A DNA stretch of 64,000 nt from positions 1-64,000 of the forward strand of contig JASANG010003801.1 of the NCBI GenBank assembly GCA_030248215.1. The letters are read 5' to 3'. A program made the translations under genes and the position numbers. This DNA comes from Enoplolaimus lenunculus. Lineage: Eukaryota > Nematoda > Enoplea > Enoplida > Thoracostomopsidae. The notes below the pieces were generated by a model. It saw only the letters and a program-made list of their open reading frames with translations, had not been told where the DNA came from and ran no database searches. Shown here in pieces: positions 11,601 to 23,600 of this stretch. Every line of letters begins with the position of its first letter. The first letter of the stretch is position 1.

Positions 11601-14600
11601 TTTTGGAGTCGTTTTTCTGGGCTAATCTTTGTTTAAAATTGCCTAAAATTCAGATATTATATGTGTCTTACAATACCAAACAATGGCTGGGTTTCCAAAC
11701 TCTTACTTAAGTATTTACTTAAGTTATACTTAAGTAATTACTTAAGTTACCGACTTAAGTGAATACTTAACTTTTTCTGCAAATACAAATAAACGCCAGA
11801 TGTGAGAAACGATCATAACAAAACAGCTATTGTTTTGCTTACAGAAGTACCATGAGTTAACAATTTTAATTAGACCACGGCTAATATCACCAAACGGTTA
11901 CTCTGTAGCATGTCAAATTTAGTCAGTGACTTAAGTATTTACTTAACTTAAGTACGCTTTTAAAAACGACGACAAAACGGCTAACTAAATTGCTTAGCAC
12001 ATACTTAACGACTAAGTCATAAGTAGGGTTTCAGAAACCCAGCCAATGTGTTTTGTGTGTTCGTTAATGGAAAAATTCTCAGTTAGTATCTTTAACCCAC
12101 TGCACTTACGTAATATTGCAGCGTTGCGTACCGAGGCCCCCATCCATCAGTATAGATATTTTTCGTCAATCGCTAAAATAGTCTGCTAACAATCATACAA
12201 ATGTGCTTCCATTTCGGGGTGTATAAGAAACCTGGCCCATGCATAGAACAGGGCCGGATCGTTTTCCGGAGAGGCTATAATTAGAGTCAGTTTGAGCTTT
12301 GTACTATTTTTGTTGCTTAGGCTTAGGCTTAGGAATTGGCTCATCCATAACGCTTAGGCTTAGGAATTGGCTCATCCATAACGCTTAGGCTTAGGCTTAG
12401 GCTTATCTTTTAGGCTTAGATATACGCTTATACTACTGTTCCGGCCCGGTTTTATACATGGTCCAGAAACCTTATTGGTATGGCTTATGAGTTATAGCCA
12501 AAAAGCCGAAACCTACATTATAGGCACTGAGTTATCATTAATCCCGGATCACTAAAATGTATACAATCCCCTTCCTTATTACTTCCACCCTCTTATTCCG
12601 GTCACTACAGTATATATTTGTTGTCGCACAAGATACACTTTATCTTTGATTTCTTCTGTTGGATTTCATTAATAAATATCCTCAAAACAATTTAAACTGA
12701 TCCATATTTAAGGATTAGCAAACGTACCAAAGGAACATCCACATGAGGATCAATATAACCAGCGAACCCAAAATTTTGAACCTGTAAAGTTATAAGATGA
12801 ATTCAACTGAATAAATATTGTGTGTTAAAAGCAATTTCAACCCGAAATATTCAATCGTTTGATGCTGACTTGTATCTTTTCCAGTTATGAGTTTCTCCTG
12901 CGTGGCTGGAAATGTTGTATTTTCGTCGTTGCTGTCGTGAAATGTTTTGGACTTTTGTTTTCAAAAATGATGTTCAAATTTGTTATTAATTTTTATTTTT
13001 AATTTGAAAATACTCTTCTTTAGTTCTGTAAACAGTGACTCGACTAAAATAGAAATGTCGACCTGCGTTAATACATATTTATACTTTGAGTGGCTTGCAG
13101 CCCATGTATCGCACAGGGCCGGATCATTTTTCTACGAGGTTGCAATAGTGACAGTTTAAGCTTTAGACAGACTCTTTTGCATAGGCTTAGGCTTACGTTT
13201 AGGCTTCGGCTCAGGAATATAGCTCATCCTTACGCTTAGACTTAGGCTTCCGCTTAGGTATAAGCTTACGCTTAAATATGCTTATACCACAATGGCCTTG
13301 TTCCATACATTAGCCATAATTTTTTAAACTTTTAGAGCGCCATCCTGTACTCAACAAAATTTTCAGCCGCACAATGATTGATAATCCTGGTACGAGGACC
13401 GTCAACCCGTGGCTGCCTTATCAAAGGTTAAAATGTTCTTTTTGAAAAATTTATAAAAAAGCGCCCATGTTTAGTTTAAGGGGCGTCCAGGTTTCTGGTG
13501 GGTCTATAAAAGAGTAGGTTTAGTTTGTAGATTACATTTTTTGTTTAGACTTACGTTCAGGCGTAGGCTTAGGCTTAGGCTCAGGCTTAAAAATACGCTT
13601 AATCTACTGTTACGCCCCTCAAAGTAACATTGGTCAAAAAAGTATTACGTTAAGTCTTTCTCCAGTTCGCAGCGATAAATCGGAAATTAAACCTGCATTG
13701 AAGTTCAAACGTTTAACGATGTCGTCTGCTTCATTATTTATATATGTGCTAAAATTAGTAAATTAATACCAAAAAATAAACGTAGGTATTGTACAACTCT
13801 CATGTAAAAATTTGAGGACTTGTTTACGTTTAGAAAACTAAGGATTATTTAAATTGAAACAATGTCTAAAATAGAATTCTTAACCGTTAGAATTGTCAAA
13901 ATATTAAAATTGTCTAAAATTAAAATCGTTGACTAAATTAATAGAAAAACTAAATTTAGAAAAAATTTTTTAAAGTTTTATAAAATTGTCTAAAAATAGA
14001 AAATTTAAAATAGACTTCTTAAGCTTTAGCATTGTCAAAATATTAAAATTATCTAAAATTAAAATTGTTGCCTAAATTAGAAAAACTAAATTTAGAGAAA
14101 ATTGTTAAAGTTTTATAAAATTGTCTAAAATTAGAAAAATTTTAAAAATAATTTAAAAATACGTCTAAAATTATATTAACGCTAGTTTCTAAAATTAGAC
14201 AAATTGGTACCTTATAGGAGTTTAAAATTAGACAAACGTGTGAAAAGTTGAAATTAGTTAAAATTAGACAATCATCCTATATTTAAAAATAAATCATAAG
14301 ATTCCGGGAACGAAAAAAAATGTTTAATAAGTAAATGCTATCTTTTCTAAAATTATCTATAATATATTTTTAAAATTCTAAAACGGGCCCATGTATAGAA
14401 TAGGACCGGATCGTTCTCCGGAGGGGCGATAATAGAGTCAGTTTAAGCTTTTAGGCTTAGGCTTAGGAATAGGCGCATCCATACGCTTAGGCTTAGGCTT
14501 AGGTTAGGAATATGCTGATACTACTGTTCCGACTCTGTTCTGTACATGGGCCCTAAACTGTACAGTAAAAACTCATTAAACTAAAAATTGTCTACAATTT

Positions 14601-17600
14601 TCTATACTCGCTACGGCCCATGTAAAAATCAAGGGATGAACGCTGTTTCTGTGGTACTAGAATAGAGTAAGCTTAAGCTTTAGACATATTTTTCCTTTGC
14701 TTAGGCTTAGGCTTAGGTATATTAAGCTCATTCTTACGTTAGGCTTTAGGCTTACGCTTCGGAATATGCTTATACTACTGTTCTGTCCCTGTTCTTTATA
14801 TTGGTCATTGCCACCGTAGTTCACATTCCAGCTGCCTTTTGAAACAGCTCAGGTTATTTATAATCCCTATTTCATGGATGATCCATTTTAGACAAAAGTA
14901 GCACAAAATAAAGTTTAGTTTATTACAACATCATGTTATCGCTATTACAGATTAAAAAAATGTTACATTAATAACCGTAATCGTAGATTATGCATATTCC
15001 TAAGCCTATGCCTAAGCAAAAAAATGCCGACTAAAATCGAACCAAACTGTTTTGCCAATCCCATCCAGAACTCTGAACGGTCGCCGTAAGAAGTAACATG
15101 GACCACCGCAGACGCTTACTCTTTGTAGTTTGCGACCGGATCAATTTCGCCTTCGTACGTTGTTTCATATAAAAACCCAATACACGGACCAATATCTTCA
15201 AGCTGAAATATCCGCAAGAATTAATTTTAATAATAAAATAGCTGACCACAGTAAATTAATTTTATAATTCTTAAATCCGTTATGTCGAGCAAATGTTGAA
15301 AAGTTTTCACGATTTCAGACCGGTAACCAGAGTTATATGACTTACAAGCAAGATTGAAACGTTTCTGTGAGGAAATTTTCTTGTGGTGAAACTGAGTGCC
15401 CCCCGCCTTATGGGATTTCGTTGGTTACGGTTCCGATATAAAAATGCCCTATCGTCACGAACACCACTTTAATACAGCTGTTTAGTTTGCTGCAATTTTC
15501 TGTGGGCGTCTACCAAGCGTTCTGTACGTTCCTAGAAAATCGCGCAAGATGCCACGTGCCGTCTACAGTAGCAAATAAACAAATAGCCAAAACTAAATTT
15601 TAAGACGTTAGGTACTTATCCTCCTGATCTATCATTAGTACATCATGGTTCTGTATAGCAAATATGACCCAACTCAGGATCGTAACCGTAGTAGTATACA
15701 CTGCAAAAATGGTTAGTCAAATTGACTCTCTCCGAAATAGGCTTTTCCTGACTACACAAACTGAGTCAAAATTACGACTCCGCCAGAGTCAAACTGTGTC
15801 GAACTTGACTCAGGCGGAGTCAAATTTTGACTTAGTTTGTGCAGTCAGGAAAAGCTTATTTTGGTGAGAATTAATCTGACTCACCATTTTTTTGCAGTAA
15901 AAGCATATTCCTAAGCGTCAGAGTAAGTCTAAGCCTAGGTGTAAAGATAGGCCTACATGTAAATCTAAGCACAAAAATTAGTCTAAAGCTTAAGCTTACA
16001 TTATTGCAGTCTTGCAGAAAAAAAAGTCCGCCCTCATAGGGACGGCAATATTTTATTCGAGTTCAACTCGACCAGTGCTCATTTCAAATATTTATAAGCT
16101 TACATTAGCTTTGGTAACTGTTTTCAAATGATTAGCATCGTTGCTCGAAACAGCGTTATGAAATACGATAATTCGCGGTGAAGTTACGTGTAAGATTTCA
16201 GCTTTCAACGGCGCAACAGTCAAAAACCATCCAAACGTCGGATGAGTCGTTTTGTAGTAGCAACGAAGATTAGAATTGATAAATTTCTAAAATTAAATAA
16301 TTAGAACCAAACGCGTTGTCCAGGGCAGATTTAGAAGGCACAAATTGCATTATGGCATTTTGGTAAGTCGAGTTTAGATACTTTTTTAATTTGCAACATA
16401 ATCATCACCTGTTTGACCATTTTCTGTATAGAATGTATGAAACCGCACTTTCTATAATTCGGGTTACGCCCATGAAGGCTTAAGGTAGTTGCGTGAAATT
16501 ATTGTGTACTTTTAGCAAAATCTTAAATATACTGTAAACCGAAATAGTTGCCAAGTTGAATTATAGCGTCGGGATTTGAATTTTTATGCAACTTTGCGTA
16601 TATTGACTTTCAAAAGAATGTGTTCTAATTTGCATATAAATGTCTCTTTTGGCCAGTGTTTACTTTAACGGGCGTCCAGGTTTCTGGTGGGTCTATAAAA
16701 TCGTAGGTTTAGATTATAGATTACATTGTTTTTGCTTAGGCTTAATCTTAGGAATTCATTTTTGCAACGTTTAGGCTTAAGCTTTGGAATATGCTTAATC
16801 TACTGTTACGCCCCTTAAAACAACATTGGCCTCTCGTTTTATACATATAGAACATTCACAAAACAGTTGGAATATTGCACAAAATACATATGTGGGGTGC
16901 TCCAGTGTTCAGTAATATTTCTTCAAACAATTCTACCTTATATATCCAGCCCACACATGGTGACATTTCTAGAGATTTTAGATTAGCTTTTTTTGCTTAG
17001 GCTTAGGTTTAGGCTTAGGAATTCATTTTTGCAACGCTTAGGCTTAGGTTTAGGCTTTGGAATACGCTTAATCTACTGTTACGCCCCTTAAAAGAACATT
17101 GGCCTCTCTTTTTATGCATATAAAAGGTTCATAAAACAGCTGAAACACTGCACAAAATACATATGTGGGGTGCTCCAGTTTTCAGTAATATTTCCTCAAA
17201 CAATTCTACCTTATATATCCAGCCATGGCGAGCGAGAAAAGATTTGAGTTGACATTTTCTTCTAATAAAACTGTTTGATTAACTCATTAACAATCTTCAG
17301 CTTTACATACAGTAAATACCACATAGCACCATACGAATCGACCTTAGTACCGCGGCCTTTCAGGCTCGTTTTGGTGCGTGCCAAGGGCTGCCGTCAATCT
17401 GTCGTTCGGAAAGCGCAATGAATTCAAGTATTACAACCCCGCTGCCTCCAAAGCATTCAAGCTTACGTTTGATCCAGGTCGATTACGAATTGATTGGGCA
17501 CAGAGTCGTTCAAAATCTTGAGTGACGTTGTTTTCTTTTGGCAATCGTGCGGCTCCATCGAACATTGGAAAAATCTCGGTATATGGCGCTTCCTCGAGCA

Positions 17601-20600
17601 GGTCGCCGCCTTTTTGACCAGGGTACGTAAGGACCAACCGATCTGTACGCTCGTATTCGTCTTTTTCGTCTGGTAAATCTGAAAATAATAAACAAATTGG
17701 GTAAAATGTGTTAAAATATTAAGACATTTGGTCAAATAGGATAAAATAATAATATGGTACAAAAATTTTAAAATACTAATAAAGAAATTAGGTAAATATC
17801 TTAAAATATTAAGATATTTGGTAACATAGGATAAAATAATAGTGAAAACAATTGGTACAACATTTTAAAATATTAATATTAATGAAGAAATTAGGTAATA
17901 TATATCACAAAATATTAAGACATTTGCTAAAATATGATAAAATACTAATGAAGACATATGGTACAAAAATTTTAAAATATTAATAAACAAATTAGGTAAA
18001 TATTTTAAAATATTAAGACATTTGGTAAAATATCTTGAAATAATATTTTCAAAACTTTATGAAATATTAATATAAAGAAATTTTGTAAAATGTCTTAAAA
18101 TAAGAAACTTGATAAAATATTTTTCGCTATATGCGTTTTACTTCTGCGGAAGCCAAGCATATTAATATAACGGTTAGTGACAGCACCAGCTTCGTCTTAC
18201 AATATTTTGCGTGCATTTTTGAAACTTTTTCCTATCCATCCAAATCGCTATTTTTAGTATAAAAACAAACGCTTTTTTTTGTTCAAAACGCGAAAAATAT
18301 TTTGTATTTTTAGCCAATTTTCCCACGGTTTTTTGACGAATTTCCATGCGGTGGTGTGACTCGTTTCGAACTACTCGTTCAGCAATTATACCATCTTCAT
18401 CGTCATCTTCATCTTCATCTTCATCATCGATCATTAGTCGTGGATTACTCAAAGGCGGAAGCGGATCTGGAAGTTCAAATTTGTCAATTGTATATTCTTC
18501 GAGTTCTTCGTCGGTCACGTCGTCGTCAAGTAAATCCAGCGTTGCCATGTCGAACGCTCCAGCAATAAACGGATCTTCCGGATCTGAAACTCATCAATAT
18601 TAATGTTTAGGAAGTAATTCAAAAAGTTTTTGTAAAAACTTTTGGCGAGGCTGAAAGATTTTTAATTGGATATAGATTAGTCGTAATGCCTAATAACTGT
18701 ATGTCGGATTTTTTTGCATTAAAAATATTGGAACAAATCTAGCTGAAACGCAATTCATTTTACGCCTTTGAATCTTCGGCCAGAGTAAGAACAGGGGAGG
18801 AACAGTGTTGTAAGCATACTCTTAAGCCTAAACGTAAGCATAAGCCTAAGCGTAAGAATGAGCATATTCCTAACCTAAGCCGAAGTGTAAGCCTAAGCCT
18901 AACCGTAGAATGAGCATATTCCTAAGCCTAAGTCTAAGCCTAAGCCAAGCAAAAAAATAGTCTAAAGTTAAAGCTTACTCTTTTCTAGTCCTATAGAAAA
19001 ACGTTCCGTCCCTGATCTTTACATGCTGCGAATCTTGTAACGTATAGAATTGTTGAAGCGGAATCCTTAGGGATGCGCTGAACTCGTCGCGCACCACCAA
19101 ACGCCGCCAGACGCCGCTGCGAGCGGGCGCACGGCAGGGTAAAATTTTTCATTAAAAATTTTACCAAATTGATTTTGCAAGTGTTGTCACCAAACTTTCC
19201 AAATCAGGCCTTTCAAATTTTAGTCAACTTTACCATATTTGTACCATCGTTTTAACGCTTCTACGCCGTGATATATGTTTCCTTGATCAACATACGCTTC
19301 AGCTAAAGTTTCGTACAGGTCAGCGTGTGAAACATCGGGTAGTGGCTTTTGAGTGACGTCTGTTTGATTTTCGACAAGATCCAGCTGATAAATGCATTCT
19401 TCGGCCCAATATATTGTATGATAATTATCGCCATGATAATATGCAGAATGCATGACGTCATAGCATTCTTCAGCTGAAAGAATGACGTCATATACTTGCA
19501 AATTCAAACGCAACCAATTAATTTGCAGTTGCAAAACTTGTGAGTATCTTTTGACGATCGACTGTGGCGACAAACTGAATAGAATCATCTGATCGAGTCA
19601 ACTATTTGAAAAAGGTTAATTTGGTTCAACTACAGCGAAAATTAATTGTAAAAAATTTTGTCCAGTACGGCACAGGTTGAGAAATTGGTGCCTCAAACAC
19701 AAGTTTTTACGATAATGTTTACCCAGATCAGGCTGGGTAACAAATAAACATTAAAATCGCAGCAAGCCTATGTCTTGTTCTAAAGGAACACCTAAGGCTT
19801 ACGTTTTTTCCGGACATGGGCTGGGATGTATCCACGTGCTATTACCAGGGCCGGAGCAGCCACCCCCATACCCCCCATTTGCGTGGCCCCACCCCATAAA
19901 GGGCCCCCACCCTAACCGGTTGAAACAAAAACCGCTCAAGTTTTAAAATGCGTTTGGATTCTCGCTCGCGAGTTTGGGGGGGCCCACACCCTGGCTGCCT
20001 GCTCCGGCACTTGGTATTACCAAGGTGCATGATACCCGTTAACAAGAGTATGCAACTGGGTACATTCTATGTAGAAAAAATGTACCCAGCGCGCGTTGCA
20101 TTTTTGGCTTACCCCCCTTATTTTGAGGGGGTGTGAAAATTTTCATAGATGCTGAAATTCATGTGCTGTTTTCATATACTGAAAAGTGGTTCGATTATAT
20201 TTTCGGTGTTGGCTGGCGGATACACGTGTAATGAACGTAAAATTGACCCCCCCCAAATGAAGGGGGGTAGGCCAAAAACGCAACGCGTGCCGTTTATATT
20301 CTTTAATACACAGAATGTACCCAGTTGCACACTCTTCTTAGTGATCATCCACTCTTGGTATTACTAACTTACGTGATAATTTTTTCATCGCTCGCCGGCT
20401 GTCGTCAAATTTGCCTTCAATAATTTGTCGAACGCTCAAATTGTAATGATCTTGAAATTTTATCAACGATAACTCAACGTCTTGCATATCCTGTTCAGTC
20501 GGCAACTGAACGTAGTTCAACTCGGAATATCGTCGGATTTGACTTAAACGTCCTGAAACTTGACAAATACAGCCATATTCTCAAATGTGTATAGCACCTA

Positions 20601-23600
20601 CCACCAATTGGCAAAATAGCTAATGTAACCATTGAATTATTATCTAAATACGAGGTTTGCAATTTAGCCGTGTTTTATTGCACTCAGACGATGATCCTAT
20701 CGCAATGTGAAATTTTAATAAAAACGTAGCTATCGCAGTTTGCCTGTTTTGTAACTTATTAATAATACACATTGGTGCATCACGCATTTGAAAATGTGAC
20801 CGCTTGGGGTGGCGTATACTGGACCGGACACTACCGCACGCCGCCGTAAGCCGCTATGCGTAGCTAACAAAGATATAGGCGAAACCTATTTGGTGCCGTG
20901 CGGATTTTTTAATATAAATCCTTACCGTGCCGCTCGCCGGCGTGTGGCACAGCGTGCGGCGGCGTGTGGCACGGCATCCGGCGGCGTGTGGCACGGCATC
21001 CGGCGGCGTGTGGCACGGCGTCCGGCGGCGTGTGGCACGGCGTCCGGTGGCGTGTGGCACGGCGTCCGGTGGCGTGTGGCACGGCGTCCGGCGGCGTGTG
21101 GCACGGAGTCCGGCGGCGTGTGGCACGGCGTCCGGCGGCGTGTGGCACGGCGTCCGGCGGCGTGTGGCACGGCGTCCGGCGGCGTGTGGCACGGCGTCCG
21201 GCGGCGTGTGGCACGGCGTCCGGCGGCGTGTGGCACGGCGTCCTGCGGCGTGTGGCACGGCGTCCGGCGGCGTGTGGCACGGCGTCCGGTGGCGTGTGGC
21301 ACGGCGTCCGGTGGCGTGTGGCACGGCGTCCGGCGGCGTGTGGCACGGAGTCCGGCGGCGTGTGGCAACAATAGTGCAACTTATAAAGTCAAGATACGCA
21401 AAAAATATATATAAATTGACAATCGGTTTCTGCAAAGCGGTTCCATATTCAAACAAGTGGTATTTTTAGTAGTATGGTTTTAAGTACTCCATAGAGCCAC
21501 CAACGTTTCATTTGCTGGTAACGCAGGGTTCCAACCGGAACTTAATTTTATTGGGATCGCAATCGGAAACGGAATTGAATTTACTCGTTGGAACCGGAAT
21601 CGGAATTTTAAGATTTAAGTGTGTTATGATTTTGTTAATTTGTAGTCGTAAGACCAAATAGATTTTATTTCACAGTTTACAACACAGTATTTTCTCAGTG
21701 TATTAAAGTTTCAGTGGCAAAGTATAATTTTCTCGAAATCAGGTGGTTTCGCAATTCATTTTCTGTTTTGTGAAATGCGGTAAATCAACGTGGAACATAA
21801 GTTTAAATATGAAATAATTTCGATGGAAAAACACACGTCACCGAAAATACCGGAATTCCGGCATCGGAATCACACACACCGTCGGAATCGGAACGCAAAT
21901 TTTGTCGGAATTTCAGTCGGAATCGGAATTCCGTTGGAACCCTGCCGGTAGGTGTTTTAAAACGTTGTTAGCGGTAAAATTGCCCACCTTTTATGGTTCC
22001 GCTACAGATGCTGAAACTTGGTTTGGGTGGCAACCTACTCTATAGGTACTGCTCAGGTTATCGGATTGAAACAGATACCTATTAAGCCATTAGTTTAGCG
22101 TTGAATTAACAATCGTTCAAATGACCAGGTCGGGTCAATCTTTAGGTGAAGGTAACAAGATAAAAGTGAAGACAAAAAAGTTTTCAAACTGTTAGCAAAA
22201 ATTTTTAACGGGGGTTGGGATTTGGTGACTCGTATCGTCCCCTGGATCCGAACTTGGACGCGTACTTTGAGCAGTATTATTGTTGAGCGTTTTTTGTATT
22301 TCGTCCCAGTTTTGTTGAACTCGACGCGCAACACGATACGTATCGATTGGATTAATATTGTCGCGTTGGACAGCTTGTATACTTTCGGACGCTGTTTCTT
22401 TATCATACTCGTCTTTCAGGCTTTAAAAACAGGTATATATGTCGTAGCCTGAGTTGTAATTCAGCCGAATTCCGAATTGGGCTACTGCAGGGCTGAATTA
22501 CGACGTAGACTACGACATATACGTATAATCATTGCAAAATGTTGTAAACTAGTCGTTGCAACATTCTGCAAACCTCAACATCTTACATACTATTTGTATA
22601 CCATGCATGTATATAAAAATCAGCTGGAACAGTGGCGAAAATACGTATATGAGGCAATTTCAGGTTTAATAATCTATATATTAAAGTTGGAATGCCCCGT
22701 ATACGTATTCTGGGCAGCGTTCCAACAAATTTTTATTTACGTTACGTATGCAAATTAAGACAGTATGCATTGAGAATACCAATAGTTTCTGATGTGTTTT
22801 ATATCGGCAAAGCACTACAGTTTTGCAAAAAGCAGTTTTTTTAATTTCGTTCACTTAACTATGATGGGCCCAGGTAAGAGTTTGGTCTAGTGCCGGAGAA
22901 GCTTTAGTCCAGTTGCACACATGTGCAACTACAGATAGATTTGGATAAACTGCAACGCCCCTAGTACGCCGTTTACAATAACTTCGTCAAGGGTGCCACA
23001 AAATCTTATAGCCCAGGGCTATCACGAGCTCGTTTTGAAAATGACCTCGTGATATGCCTTGGGCTACGGCAGATTTTGTGGCACCGTTGACAAAATTATT
23101 ATGAACGGCGCATAGTTGAAAAACCTTACAAGGGGGTTCCCATCACGCTGCCGGCAGAACTCGCTTTTGATACCCATTCCTAGGCGCAGAGAGTATATCT
23201 ATAGAACAATTGTAAGACCGATTTGCATAAAATGGTTTGAAATCTTAAATTCAACGTATTCCGCTGTTTATTTTCAATCACTAGGTCTCCAACAAGAACT
23301 AAACATTACCGTAACAGCAATCGAATTTATGCAAGAATTGCGACAGGAACAGGAATTCCGCTGGAACCTTGGTGTTCAACTGCTCTCAGGGACTCAGTGT
23401 AGAAGATAAAGGCCAATGCTGACCGCAGTAATGTTGAAGGGCTCGTGTTTTGGGTACCCGATAATTAGATATGTTATTTTTTGTTACTGGAGGCTAAATA
23501 GAGAGTATACACATTCTTGAAGAAAAATATTTTTAAGCTTTAAGACAGCTTAAGATTGCTTTCTGTTTGACTGTGTTAACTAACTTTTTTAGTTGATGTA

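Noticed and set aside
15540-15585. Candidate extra prolyl hydroxylase exon (TARGILRDFLG)
   Set aside because: The flanking exons 16104 and 15202 join directly in phase 0 and align with the family, so this segment is not needed.
20809-21469. Long overlapping open frames of 136-201 codons
   Set aside because: They are all translations of a 22-bp minisatellite and show no domain or splice context.
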